From the NCBI GenBank assembly GCA_000724175.1, contig JPGV01000025.1, forward strand, positions 91,687 through 155,686: a stretch of 64,000 nt of DNA, written 5' to 3'. The position numbers and the translations under genes were made by a program. Positions 9,328 to 18,164 of this stretch are shown piece by piece. The stretch comes from [Candidatus Thermochlorobacteriaceae] bacterium GBChlB (lineage in GTDB: Bacteria; Bacteroidota; Chlorobiia; Chlorobiales; Thermochlorobacteraceae). The notes under the pieces are model-generated. The model made no database searches. It was not told the DNA's origin and saw only the letters and a program-made list of their open reading frames with translations. Every line of letters begins with the position of its first letter. Within the stretch, counting starts at the first letter, position 1.

Positions 9328-10845
9328 TTACTCTGGCTTCATTTGCGGGAAGAACAGCACATCTCTGATGCTGTCTTGTCCGAGCAAGAGCATCGCCAAG
9401 CGGTCGATGCCGATGCCGATGCCCGCTGTCGGCGGCATGCCGTATTCCAACGCGCGCAAGAAATCTTCATCGAGCGACATAGCTTCGTCGTCGCCGCGCG
9501 CGCGCAGTTTGGCTTGCTCTTCGAGCCGCTCGCGCTGGTCGAGCGCGTCGTTGAGTTCGGAATAGGCATTGCACAGTTCTTTGCCAGCGACGATAAGTTC
9601 AAAGCGCTCGACCAACCCGGCTTTGCTGCGATGCTTCTTCGTGAGCGGCGACATTTCAATGGGATAATCGGTGATGAACGTCGGCTGAATGAGCCTGGCT
9701 TCGACGAACTCGCCGAAAATTTCATCGATGATTTTCCCGCTTCCAATGTTGGCGTCAAGATGCAACGACAATTCGCGCGCAATCTGGCGCAACTCGGCTT
9801 CTGATTTTCCCTCGATGTCTTTGCCCGTGTGTTCTTTAATTGCCTCTGCCATGCTGAGCCGGCGATACGGCGGCGCAAGGTCAATCTCGTGGTCGCCGAC
9901 CCTGACGGTGGTGCTGCCGTTGACGGCTGTCGCCACTGTCGAAAGCAGCTGTTCCGTCGTCTCCATCATCCAGATGTAATCTTTGTAGGCGACGTAGAAC
10001 TCGAGCATCGTGAATTCAGGATTGTGAAATCGGCTCATGCCTTCGTTACGAAAATTCTTGGCAAATTCATAGACGCCGTCGAAGCCGCCGACGATAAGGC
10101 GCTTTAAATACAGTTCGTTGGCGATGCGCAAAAAGAACGTGGCGTCAAGCGCGTTGTAATGCGTGGTAAAGGGGCGTGCCGAGGCGCCGCCGTAGATGGG
10201 TTGTAGAATCGGCGTTTCAACTTCCAAGTAGCCGCGCGCGTCGAGAAAAGCGCGAATCGATGAAATCATTTTCGAGCGTTTGCGAAAGACATCGCGCACA
10301 TCGGGATTGACAAACAAATCGACATAGCGTTGGCGATAACGCATTTCTCTGTCCGAGAAGGCATCGTAGACCACTTTCTTCCCGTCCACTTCCTGTTCTT
10401 TGGCAACGGGAATCGGGCGCAGCGATTTGGCGAGCAGTTCCAGCGATTGGGCGTGGACGGAAATCTCCCCCATCTTGGTTCGAAAGGTAAAGCCTTTGAC
10501 GCCAACAATGTCGCCGATGTCGTAAAGTTTGAACGCTTGGTAAGCGGCGTCTCCAAGGTCGTCCTTACGAACATAGACCTGAATGCGTCCCGACGAATCT
10601 TGTAAGTGAAAGAAGCTGGCTTTGCCCATGTTGCGAATTGTCATCACGCGACCAGCAATAGCGACTGTGTCTGACATGCCGTCTTGAAACGCATCGAGAA
10701 TCGGTTGAGCAAAGTGCGTTACATCGAAGCTGTATGGATATGGGTTGATGTTCGCGTCGCGCAGTTTTTGAAGTTTCTCGCGCCTCTGACGCATCTGGTC
10801 GTTAAGGTCTTCGGCGTGTGTTGGTCGCTGTTCAAGGTCGGACAT
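9328..10845 (-). CDS. lysS: Lysyl-tRNA synthetase, class II
   Basis: Charges tRNA-Lys. The 505 residues comprise an N-terminal OB-fold anticodon-binding domain (about 60-180; [20 protein letters not shown]) and a class II catalytic core. Motif 2 appears as [20 protein letters not shown] and motif 3 as [12 protein letters not shown] near the C-terminus. Bacterial LysRS usually reads EGxSxRHNPEF, and here one residue separates arginine from histidine as SRFHNPEF, a minor variant. The length matches the family. The start ATG at 10845 precedes the conserved [16 protein letters not shown] segment. Confidence 0.96.
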   Translation of the reverse strand: MSDLEQRPTHAEDLNDQMRQRREKLQKLRDANINPYPYSFDVTHFAQPILDAFQDGMSDTVAIAGRVMTIRNMGKASFFHLQDSSGRIQVYVRKDDLGDAAYQAFKLYDIGDIVGVKGFTFRTKMGEISVHAQSLELLAKSLRPIPVAKEQEVDGKKVVYDAFSDREMRYRQRYVDLFVNPDVRDVFRKRSKMISSIRAFLDARGYLEVETPILQPIYGGASARPFTTHYNALDATFFLRIANELYLKRLIVGGFDGVYEFAKNFRNEGMSRFHNPEFTMLEFYVAYKDYIWMMETTEQLLSTVATAVNGSTTVRVGDHEIDLAPPYRRLSMAEAIKEHTGKDIEGKSEAELRQIARELSLHLDANIGSGKIIDEIFGEFVEARLIQPTFITDYPIEMSPLTKKHRSKAGLVERFELIVAGKELCNAYSELNDALDQRERLEEQAKLRARGDDEAMSLDEDFLRALEYGMPPTAGIGIGIDRLAMLLLGQDSIRDVLFFPQMKPE

Positions 10846-10993
10846 AACAAAGATATTGATGTTTGTAAATAACGAAGGTTCGGTCTAAAACGAATTGATG
10901 GTGTCTCTAAGGCGTGAATTGAAGCATCGTTGTTTGAAAGTCGTTCGACATGCCAGTTAAGAGAAACGGGGGAAAGATTCAAGATGGCGGTGT

Positions 10994-11584
10994 TCAATTC
11001 ATCTTTGCCGAGCCGCTATTGGTTGATGAGACCAGCGCGCATTGAAAATCCTGTTTGATGCTGTCGAGCATTTTGCGCGAGACATGCTGCATGCCGAAGC
11101 TCATTGCGGTCTCTGCCATGACCTTAATGACCGGTTCAGGAAAGGCGCGAAGCAGGACGGGAACATCGAAATCGACTAGGACGCGCATGGTAACATCGAC
11201 GACAGTGTCGCCAGTTGGCGTCGGTTTCAATTCCATTTTGCCAGATGCTTTGCCGATGAACGTGTGGTCGTCAGGCATGTCGCCTTCGACAACGACGGGA
11301 TAATCTTGCCAAAAAATTTTATCGGTTACAACATCGTCTGTTGCCTTCGCCGATGTGGCACGTTCTTCGAGTTGCTCGACGAAAAAAATGATGTGAATCG
11401 GGTGCGAGCGCGGGTCGGTGATTTCAAAGTCCCAACGCATAACGCCGCCCAGTTCGGTCTCGACGACTTGCTTGCAGAACGGGTTAAACGACAGCAGTTT
11501 TTTTTGGTCGGCGAAGTATGGAAAGACCTGTTGCAAGTCGGCGTGTAGCAGAACTTGACCGTGAGATATTCCAACGACTTCCAT
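10994..11584 (-). CDS. SRPBCC (START/polyketide cyclase-like) family protein
   Basis: A 196-residue protein predicted to form the hydrophobic-pocket SRPBCC fold. Visible family features are the opening strand GQVLLHADLQQVFPYFADQ, a central segment resembling WDFEITDPRSHPIHIIF, and the long C-terminal helix (RAFPEPVIKVMAETAMSF). The ligand is unknown. It lies 12 bases downstream of crtB on the same strand, so it is probably co-expressed with carotenoid synthesis. That context suggests a lipid or isoprenoid ligand, which is inference. A clear AGGAG-type site (ttctcctttc on the plus strand) precedes the ATG at 11584. Confidence 0.75.
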   Translation of the reverse strand: MEVVGISHGQVLLHADLQQVFPYFADQKKLLSFNPFCKQVVETELGGVMRWDFEITDPRSHPIHIIFFVEQLEERATSAKATDDVVTDKIFWQDYPVVVEGDMPDDHTFIGKASGKMELKPTPTGDTVVDVTMRVLVDFDVPVLLRAFPEPVIKVMAETAMSFGMQHVSRKMLDSIKQDFQCALVSSTNSGSAKMN

Positions 11585-11596
11585 AGTATTCTCCTT

Positions 11597-12592
11597 TCAA
11601 GAAAGCGTGGTGCGTAGCCAAAGATACGGCAAGTTAATCAGTTTACCGGTTAAAGACACATACGCGCGACGCGAGAAGACATCGTAGCCGTTTTTTTCGA
11701 TGCTGTCTAAAATTTTGCTGTAATTGACGCGGCTGAGCCTGACGGCAAGTCGGCTGTCTTTGGTGAGCATCGGAATGCCTTTGTCCGATTCAGCGTAGAA
11801 TCGGCGCGCCCGCTCGATTTGAAATTGCATCAACTTGGCGAAGTTCTTGTTGATGACGCCTTGCTGCAACTCCGCTTCGCTGTATCCAAATCGCACAAGG
11901 TCTTCTTTCGGCAAATAGACTCTGCCTTTCTGAGCGTCCTCGCCGACGTCGCGCAAGATGTTCGTCAGTTGCATAGCGATGCCGAGTTTGACGGCGTAAT
12001 CGAGCGCGGCTTGCGACTCGTAGCCGAAAATTTCGGCGGTCATCAAGCCAACAACCGAGGCGACTTTGTAGCAATAGACGTAAAGTTGGTCAAAAGACTC
12101 ATACCGCGAGGTGGTTAAATCCATGCAGACGCCGTCGATGAGTTCCATGGGCAGCGACTTCGGAATCGTATAGCGTTTGAGCATATCGTGCCACGCCAGC
12201 ATAATTGGGTTATCGAGAACCTCGCCCGTGTAGCAGACATCAAGGTCAGCGCGCCACTGCGAGAGCAGCGAGACGATATTTTCTTTTGTGAGCGAGCTAC
12301 GTGCAAATTTGTCTTCGGAGCGGTCAACGAGGTCATCGACATAACGGCAGAGCGCATAGACGGCATAGACCGATGTGCGTTTTTGCTTCGGAAGAAAATG
12401 TGTGGCGAAGTAGAACGTCTTGGCGTGTTTCCACGAGACGAGGCGGCAGTATTCGTAGGCATAAGCGAGCTTTTCGGGGGTGAGTAAATCGGCACGGCTT
12501 GAACGAACAGCGGACGACTCAACAAGCGGAGACGGAACATCGGAAACACCTTGCTTTGCGCCGTCGTCCAAAATGTGTTGTTCGGGATGCAT
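11597..12592 (-). CDS. crtB: Phytoene synthase
   Basis: Condenses two geranylgeranyl diphosphates to phytoene, the first committed step of carotenoid synthesis. The 331 residues include both aspartate-rich diphosphate-binding motifs, DDLVD at residues 86-90 and DVGED near residue 225 within LTNILRDVGEDAQKGRVYLP, plus the SWKHAKTFYFATHFLP and YAVYALCRYVDD segments. Squalene synthase-type HpnC/HpnD proteins share the fold. The GRVYLP ending after the second motif and the overall pattern favour CrtB. The first 40 residues are poorly conserved. The SRPBCC gene follows on the same strand. Confidence 0.88.
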   Translation of the reverse strand: MHPEQHILDDGAKQGVSDVPSPLVESSAVRSSRADLLTPEKLAYAYEYCRLVSWKHAKTFYFATHFLPKQKRTSVYAVYALCRYVDDLVDRSEDKFARSSLTKENIVSLLSQWRADLDVCYTGEVLDNPIMLAWHDMLKRYTIPKSLPMELIDGVCMDLTTSRYESFDQLYVYCYKVASVVGLMTAEIFGYESQAALDYAVKLGIAMQLTNILRDVGEDAQKGRVYLPKEDLVRFGYSEAELQQGVINKNFAKLMQFQIERARRFYAESDKGIPMLTKDSRLAVRLSRVNYSKILDSIEKNGYDVFSRRAYVSLTGKLINLPYLWLRTTLS

Positions 12593-12913
12593 AACGTTGC
12601 GTTGTAGTTAGCTGACCAATTGTTCAGAGAAAGTCAGGCGTCGCGTCGCGACCAAACACTGGAAACTTCTGAAAGAAATTTAGCGATAATCGCGTGGAAA
12701 AAAAATAAGTGCGGGCGTCGCCCCGTTTAAATCGTGGAACAGAGCCAATGAACTCAATTTCCACCGCACTCTCAAACGCGCAGCAGCGCAAAAAATTTCT
12801 GAACAGCGAAACGAATTAGGGCGCAGAATCTTTTTTACTTTTGCTTGAAAGTTTAAAGACGTTCCAATATCTTCACAACATCGCCGTATCAACGCAAATA
12901 AAAGGAAGTAACT
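12593..12913. other. Divergent intergenic region between crtB and the 12914 gene
   Basis: About 320 bases without a convincing gene. A 70-codon minus-strand frame at 12680-12892 has no family resemblance and no start signal, so I do not call it. The region should hold the crtB promoter (minus) and the promoter of the gene at 12914 (plus, candidate at 12836-12843). The plus-strand ribosome-binding site AGGAAG at about 12903 is clear. Confidence 0.5.
12836..12843 (+). promoter_or_regulatory. Candidate Bacteroidota-type -7 element
   Basis: TACTTTTG after a T run fits the TAnnTTTG -7 consensus known from Bacteroidota. I do not see a matching TTTG at the -33 distance, so this is weaker than the site at 13595-13625. 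It would give a leader of roughly 65 bases for the gene at 12914. Confidence 0.3.
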
Positions 12914-13519
12914 ATGGGAATGGAGCTGAAAAACGTGGTGGTCACGATTGAAGGATACTTTTTCTACGTCGTCGTGTTAGTCATGCCCATCTTTGCCACC
13001 ATCTCTGTTGCCAATCGGCTTCGCATCAAAAACGTCCGCCTGAGCGTGCGACATGGAATGCTGGCGGGCTACCCGCTCTTTCCAACCATCTACGCAGCCG
13101 TTCAGTTGGCGTGCATCGTGGTTGCCTACGCTATAGGCGACGGCGAGTCCATCTTGAAATTTTTGTTCTATCTGCTGGCCAGCGCGTTTTGGTTTGTGGG
13201 CGCAGCAGCGGCAGAACAGCGTCCCGTTACCAACGAGGGCATCGTTCTCAGCGTTAATTCGCGAAAGAACGCGCTGCTCAAGTGGGGAAGCATTACCGAC
13301 TACTTCCACAAAGTCAAACAGCACTACACCGAATACCACTTCTTCTACAACACCGCCAAAACGCAGCCCAACGGCAAAAAAACGCTCATCCGAAATGTCG
13401 CTGTGGTGCGCGTGCAGAACGACCAGAAAGACGCCTTCGACGCCATCTTAAAAACCGAACTCGAACCGCGCTTCGAGGTCGATCCCGTCAAAATTTTTCG
13501 CGGCGAATTTAAGCCCTAA
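12914..13519 (+). CDS. Membrane protein, unknown function
   Basis: 201 residues, not recognised. Membrane helices are predicted near residues 12-35, 52-74 and 80-98, followed by a roughly 100-residue soluble tail rich in beta-forming and charged residues (IRNVAVVRVQNDQKDAFDAIL). A strong AGGAAG site lies 5-6 bases before the ATG at 12914. It has its own promoter region and is followed by a 119-base gap with the promoter of the PASTA gene, so it is probably monocistronic. Confidence 0.7.
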   Translation: MGMELKNVVVTIEGYFFYVVVLVMPIFATISVANRLRIKNVRLSVRHGMLAGYPLFPTIYAAVQLACIVVAYAIGDGESILKFLFYLLASAFWFVGAAAAEQRPVTNEGIVLSVNSRKNALLKWGSITDYFHKVKQHYTEYHFFYNTAKTQPNGKKTLIRNVAVVRVQNDQKDAFDAILKTELEPRFEVDPVKIFRGEFKP

Positions 13520-13594
13520 GCTATCCCATTGAACATGTGGGATGAACAAATCCCCGTAACTACAATTTACTCGCCAGTGTGTCTCATAATCGGC

Positions 13595-13625
13595 TTTGTT
13601 TGAACGACCGCCGTGCCTAACTTTG
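13595..13625 (+). promoter_or_regulatory. Bacteroidota-type promoter (TTTG-N19-TAACTTTG)
   Basis: TTTG at 13595-13598 and TAACTTTG at 13618-13625 are separated by 19 bases, matching the TTTG/TAnnTTTG promoter architecture described for Bacteroidota. It would drive the PASTA protein gene with a leader of about 25 bases. Confidence 0.45.
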
Positions 13626-13656
13626 CCGCCTCAACGAATTGACTATTGGTACCATC

Positions 13657-14475
13657 ATGAATGCGACGCTCGGAAAAATACTGGTTGCGCTGCGCACGCC
13701 ATTTGCATTGAAAATTTATGCAACACTGGGTGTGGCGCTTGTATTGCTCTTGCTCTTCGATAAAGTCCTGATGCCGTTCTATGTCAAGGGCGGCGGCATT
13801 GTGGCTGTGCCTGATGTGTCTGGAAAAACATTCGAAGAAGCAGAACGCCGATTGAGAGATGTTGGGCTTCATGCGAAAAAAGGCTATGAGGTCTCCGATA
13901 ACAAACGCGCGGCAGGCATTGTCTTGTCGCAGAACCCAGCGCCGCGCTCGCAGGTCAAGGAAGGTCGGTCGGTGTATCTGTCTGTCAATGCGCCGCGCAA
14001 AACCACTGCGCCCTTGCCCGATTTCAAAGGCAGAACATTGAGCGACGCAAAATTGACGCTGGAACGCTTAGGCTTAAAAGTCGGCGCAATTAAAGAAACC
14101 CCAGCTGCGCGCAAAGAAGACGAAGGCGTGATCCTCTCACAGTCGCCCTCGGCGGGAACGTCGGTGGCGACGGAGTCGGCGGTCTCGTTCACAATTGGAA
14201 AAATTCCGCCTGATGAAAGTGGCGTTCAACAGGGCATTGTGCCGGATGTCGGCGGCAAAACGCTTGCTGAAGCCGAAGCAATGGTGGTCGAGGCAGGATT
14301 TACCGTCGGCGAGATTTTTTATCGATACTCAACGTCGCTTGTGCCGAACACCGTTGTGGCGCAAACGCCCAGGAAGAACGAACTTGCGCCGCTCGGCAAA
14401 CCCATCGCGCTGACCGTCTCGACCAACGACAAAGAAAAGGAAAAAGAAAAACCTGTTGAAACGGACGACAATTAA
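13657..14475 (+). CDS. Membrane-anchored PASTA repeat protein
   Basis: A 272-residue protein with a short cytoplasmic N-terminus, one membrane helix (residues about 21-42, ATLGVALVLLLLF) and three extracytoplasmic PASTA repeats. The repeats begin at VPDVSGKTFEEAERRL, LPDFKGRTLSDAKLTL and VPDVGGKTLAEAEAMV, and the chain ends in a charged tail. PASTA domains bind peptidoglycan or beta-lactams in kinases and penicillin-binding proteins, but no kinase or transpeptidase domain is present here. Stand-alone PASTA membrane proteins are common in Bacteroidota-type genomes. I use the ATG at 13657; the frame also contains an upstream TTG at 13639. Confidence 0.88.
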   Translation: MNATLGKILVALRTPFALKIYATLGVALVLLLLFDKVLMPFYVKGGGIVAVPDVSGKTFEEAERRLRDVGLHAKKGYEVSDNKRAAGIVLSQNPAPRSQVKEGRSVYLSVNAPRKTTAPLPDFKGRTLSDAKLTLERLGLKVGAIKETPAARKEDEGVILSQSPSAGTSVATESAVSFTIGKIPPDESGVQQGIVPDVGGKTLAEAEAMVVEAGFTVGEIFYRYSTSLVPNTVVAQTPRKNELAPLGKPIALTVSTNDKEKEKEKPVETDDN

Positions 14476-14490
14476 CGCGATAAAAAGGTG

Positions 14491-15432
14491 TTACACGTCG
14501 GTTTCTTCGGAATCGTCGTCGGGCGAGGCGGGCGGTTCATCGAGCGGCATTGGCGCATCGCCGCGAAACTCTCGGATGATATTCAAATAGCGTTCAATCA
14601 CGCGCAGTTTTGGTGTATTGCCGAGTTCGCTGTAGCTGTTGCGAAGGTTGTTGAGCATGCGCTCGACGATTTCAATCGTTGAAGCCCTCGAGAGATATTG
14701 CTCCACGTAGCCATAGCCTGAATTTTGCAAAAATCGAATGCAGTCTTGCTTATCTAAAACGCGCCCTTGATTGAACGGGTCAATAAAAAGCTCGAGGTTG
14801 TATTTTTCATATTTGAGCATAAAATGAGCGGGCATATTGACGCCATAGATGGGCAGCCCAAGCCGCTCGGCAAGCATTAAATAGACTGCGCCGAGTGTAA
14901 TCGGAATGCCGAGCTTGCGTTCCATCACGCGATTGATGTAGCTGTTGTCCGGCTCGTAGTAATTGGCAGAGTTGCCGCGGTAGCCCTCGCGCTCGAAGAC
15001 CAGAACGCTCATCATAAAGACCTTATCGACTTCGGTCATGGACGAATTAAAATACTCGACGCGCAGGGCGCTTTCAAGGCGGGAGAGGTCTCGCTTGTAA
15101 ATCGTCGGGTTGGCGTCTGGGTAGCCAATTTGCATAATCAAAAAAACAAACGACTCGAGCGAGGCGCCATCGAGCAAGCCGCGCAAGAACTGCGGCGAGA
15201 GCTTTTGAAACTGAACTTCATCGATGAAATCCTCAATGCGAGCCGAGACGGAAAACGGCGCGGCGTTTTTTTTCTCGATGATGCGTTTCATGACTTCGGC
15301 GGCTTCGGGTCGGTCGGACTTAACAATGTCAAGAAGTTCTTTGCTGACGGATTTGAAGACCGCTTCGTCGTCGTCGTCAATTAGCGAAATCATAGCAGAA
15401 AGTTTTGGGTCGAGTGAAATCAAGTCAGACAT
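14491..15432 (-). CDS. SirB1/transglutaminase-like family protein
   Basis: 313 residues with the SirB1 N-terminal (transglutaminase-like) signature: about 100 residues of helices, then YYEPDNSYINRVMERKLGIPITLGAVYLMLAERLGLPIYGVNMPAHFMLKY and a closing FIDPFNQGRVL (quoted here in overlapping family terms; the core runs at residues 150-215). The family's cysteine-protease-like catalytic cysteine is not evident at the start of the ITLG segment, so activity is doubtful. The C-terminal tail is acidic. It converges on the PASTA gene with a 15-base gap. Function in this organism is unknown. Confidence 0.75.
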   Translation of the reverse strand: MSDLISLDPKLSAMISLIDDDDEAVFKSVSKELLDIVKSDRPEAAEVMKRIIEKKNAAPFSVSARIEDFIDEVQFQKLSPQFLRGLLDGASLESFVFLIMQIGYPDANPTIYKRDLSRLESALRVEYFNSSMTEVDKVFMMSVLVFEREGYRGNSANYYEPDNSYINRVMERKLGIPITLGAVYLMLAERLGLPIYGVNMPAHFMLKYEKYNLELFIDPFNQGRVLDKQDCIRFLQNSGYGYVEQYLSRASTIEIVERMLNNLRNSYSELGNTPKLRVIERYLNIIREFRGDAPMPLDEPPASPDDDSEETDV

Positions 15433-15502
15433 TGGCGTAATAGATTGATGTTGTCAGTGTCGCCGCGCGCGTTTCAAAAGTTGAAAAAGCACTCTCAAAT
15501 CT

Positions 15503-16330
15503 TCAACTCGATGCGCTCTCGTAGCGGCGAAGCGCAAAGTAAAAAAAATTTATTGCGCCAAACAAGGTTGCCGAGGCGACCGCAGCGCAGGCGAGAAAAA
15601 TCTCCCACTGAAAGCCGCGCAGAATCATCAGCGAGGGCAGCGCAGAAATGACAATCATCGGCAAAAAATATAACAGCAAAAACCGCACGACGCCTTTGTA
15701 AATCGCTTCGGGCTTCATCGCCAGTTGATACAAGTGATGAAATCCCATTTGCAATCCTGTCGACGCATTGACGAAAATAAATCCAATCGATGCAAAAAAA
15801 AGCTGCATTGAATACATCACCACGAGACCGCAGCCCATCAGAAATAAATACGCGGCAATATCGAGCGCCGTTGGCGATGCGCCTAAGTTCAGGAACGCTA
15901 CCACAAGCAGCCCGATGGCGAAACACAAATCGAGCAGCGAGCCAAACGACACATACCGCATCGAGGCATACATCAGCGGAGAGACGGGCTTAGAGAGAAT
16001 CATATCAAAGTCGCCTTTGCGGATAAATTCGTTCAGCATCCATAAGCCTGAGGCGAAGAAGGTCATATCGACGGCGTCAATGACAAAGGTCGTCGCCATG
16101 AAGAAAAACACGTCGGCTTTGGTGTAGCCCGCAATGGTGTCGGTGTTGAAATAAATGACTTGAAAGAACGCCAAGTGAACCGCATACCAAATGATGTCCA
16201 TAAGGAAGACCAGCAGGAAGTTGCCGCGATATTGAAGGTCGCGCACGAGGCAGTTGCGGAAAAATGCCGCTTCAAGCCGAAAGAATCGGAGCAACGGATA
16301 GAAAAAACGGGCGCGCGATGCAGATGTCAA
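15503..16330 (-). CDS. ABC-2 family transporter permease
   Basis: A 275-residue protein with about six membrane helices, matching the ABC-2-type permease family of PF06182 (first helix FLLVFLMDIIWYAVHLAFF, KGDFDMILSKPVSPL between helices, and a C-terminal helix pair). The start is a TTG at 16330. Its usual partners, a second permease and an ATPase, are not adjacent. The only ATPase nearby, at 17355, is on the other strand and belongs to a different ABC subfamily. Transported substrate unknown. Confidence 0.8.
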   Translation of the reverse strand: MTSASRARFFYPLLRFFRLEAAFFRNCLVRDLQYRGNFLLVFLMDIIWYAVHLAFFQVIYFNTDTIAGYTKADVFFFMATTFVIDAVDMTFFASGLWMLNEFIRKGDFDMILSKPVSPLMYASMRYVSFGSLLDLCFAIGLLVVAFLNLGASPTALDIAAYLFLMGCGLVVMYSMQLFFASIGFIFVNASTGLQMGFHHLYQLAMKPEAIYKGVVRFLLLYFLPMIVISALPSLMILRGFQWEIFLACAAVASATLFGAINFFYFALRRYESASS

Positions 16331-16415
16331 TTTGTGTTAGGCGTTTGATTATATTTTAAAACCTGTAACCTAAAACTCAAATTAACACGATTGCAAAAAA
16401 TTCGGAGGCATTGAA

Positions 16416-17297
16416 ATGAAAATCGTTCACCTGTCAAAACTTCTTGCGGCAAGCGCGCTGATTGTTACTGTCGTCGGTTGTTCCAATAAGGAAATGGAAG
16501 ATAAAGTCACCCGTTTGGAAAAAGAGAAAGCTGAAATTCAAGCGGAGGCAGACGCCAAACAAAAGCAGGTAGAAGAGGTCTTGGCGGCAATTAACGAAAT
16601 TCAGATGGGGCTGAACGCCGTGCGCGAAAAGCAGGCGATTGTAACGAAAGTTTCCAGCGACGTCGAGTCGAAGCAAAAAGAAAATTCTCAATCAGTGAAA
16701 GACGACATCTTGCGCAACATCTCCGACATCGACGCGGCAATGGCGGAGAACAAAAAGAAAATGGACGGCTTGCAACAGAAAATCAAAGGCTACAAAGGCA
16801 AAATCGCTGGCTTGGAGAAAACTGTAAAGACATTACAAGAAAGCATCGCGCAAAAGGAAAAGGAAATCGTTGCGCTCAAGGAAGAGGTAACGAAACTCAA
16901 TGTGCAAGTGGCCACGCTCACGACGGCGGTGCAAGAAAAAGAAACGATGATTAAAGAGCAAGATAAGTCGCTCAAAACGGCCTACTACGTGGTCGATACC
17001 GAAAACAGCCTGCGCGAAAAAGGCATCTTGGAATATCGCGGCGGCGTCATTGGCGTCGGCTCAACCAAGAGCGTCAATCAGGATTTTGACCCAACAAAGT
17101 TCAACAAGATCGACATCACGGAAATGAAAGAAATCAAAATCGACCGCAACATCAACAATATGGAAATCTTGACGACGCACAGCAAAGCCTCTTACGAGCT
17201 TTCTGCGCTGGGTGAAAAGCAAGCGGTGTTGAAAATCAAAGACCCGCAGGTCTTTTGGCAAAAGTCAAAATACCTTGTCGTGATGATGTGGAATTAG
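16416..17297 (+). CDS. Coiled-coil lipoprotein
   Basis: 293 residues. The signal peptide ends in a lipobox at residues 19-22 (VVGC), predicting a lipid-anchored envelope protein. Residues about 25-190 form an almost continuous coiled coil rich in E, K and Q. Residues 195-293 form a small beta-rich domain (GILEYRGGVIGVGSTKSVN). Similar proteins occur in Bacteroidota, sometimes automatically named collagen-binding or 'Cbp1' adhesins. I would not transfer that function. A strong ribosome-binding site, GGAGG, precedes the ATG by eight bases. Confidence 0.82.
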   Translation: MKIVHLSKLLAASALIVTVVGCSNKEMEDKVTRLEKEKAEIQAEADAKQKQVEEVLAAINEIQMGLNAVREKQAIVTKVSSDVESKQKENSQSVKDDILRNISDIDAAMAENKKKMDGLQQKIKGYKGKIAGLEKTVKTLQESIAQKEKEIVALKEEVTKLNVQVATLTTAVQEKETMIKEQDKSLKTAYYVVDTENSLREKGILEYRGGVIGVGSTKSVNQDFDPTKFNKIDITEMKEIKIDRNINNMEILTTHSKASYELSALGEKQAVLKIKDPQVFWQKSKYLVVMMWN

Positions 17298-17354
17298 GTG
17301 GCGTTGGTATAAAGTTTTTATGAACAATGTATTTCGTCCGAAAGAAAATCGATT

Positions 17355-18128
17355 ATGATTAAAGTCGAGAGCATTTCAAAATACTACGGCAAGAACACGC
17401 CGAATGAAGTCGTCGCGCTTGATCGAGTGTCAATGACGATTGAAGAAGGCGAATTTGTCGTGGTCATCGGCGTCAATGGCAGCGGCAAATCGACACTGCT
17501 CAACGCGCTTGCAGGCACGTTCATTTGCGACTCGGGACGCATCATGGTCGATAATGCCGATGTAACCAAAGAGCCCGATTTCAAGCGGGCGAAATACATT
17601 GGGCGTGTCTTTCAAAATCCGTATAGCGGCACAGCGCCAACGATGACAATTGCTGAAAACCTGCAAATGGCGTCGCTGCGTGGCGAGCGGAAGGGACTGA
17701 AAATTGGTCTGACCAAAGAGCGGCGCGCGTATCTGCAAGAGCAACTCAAAGCCTTGCAAATGGGATTGGAAAACCGCATGGACACGCCGATTGGGTTGCT
17801 CTCTGGCGGACAGCGACAAGCCGTTACGCTGCTCATGGCAGCGATGCAAAAGCCGAAAATTTTATTGCTCGACGAACACACAGCCGCACTCGACCCGATT
17901 TCCGCCGAACAGGTGCTTTACATTACCAATGATTTAATTCAACGCTTCAACCTGACGGCGCTGATGGTAACGCACTCTATGTCTTACGCCGCCCGCTTCG
18001 GCACGCGCGTCATTATGATGAATCTCGGCGACATCGTCTGCGACATTCGAGGCGAAGAAAAGCGTAACCTCAACGAAGAAGCCCTGATGCAACGTTTCAA
18101 CGAGCGACATATTCACATCATTTACTAA
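17355..18128 (+). CDS. ABC transporter ATP-binding protein
   Basis: 257 residues forming one ATP-binding cassette: Walker A GVNGSGKST (residues 39-47), Q-loop VFQNPYSG, signature LSGGQRQA, Walker B ILLLDEHTAAL and a switch histidine in MVTHSMSYAA. The EHTAALDP form and overall sequence resemble the ATPase of the TrpXYZ-like/ABC.X4 family, which normally sits with a substrate-binding lipoprotein and a permease. Neither is present next to this gene. It follows the coiled-coil lipoprotein by 57 bases and precedes the photolyase by 36 bases. It is an orphan ATPase as far as this window shows. Confidence 0.9.
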   Translation: MIKVESISKYYGKNTPNEVVALDRVSMTIEEGEFVVVIGVNGSGKSTLLNALAGTFICDSGRIMVDNADVTKEPDFKRAKYIGRVFQNPYSGTAPTMTIAENLQMASLRGERKGLKIGLTKERRAYLQEQLKALQMGLENRMDTPIGLLSGGQRQAVTLLMAAMQKPKILLLDEHTAALDPISAEQVLYITNDLIQRFNLTALMVTHSMSYAARFGTRVIMMNLGDIVCDIRGEEKRNLNEEALMQRFNERHIHIIY

Positions 18129-18164
18129 CGACGACTTTCCTAACGATAACTTCTACGCGCGCCC

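Noticed and set aside
12680..12892. 70-residue minus-strand frame between crtB and 12914
   Set aside because: No start signal, no family features, composition not protein-like.
13639..13656. TTG start of the PASTA gene at 13639
   Set aside because: ATG at 13657 gives the better N-terminus and is nearer the promoter's expected start site.
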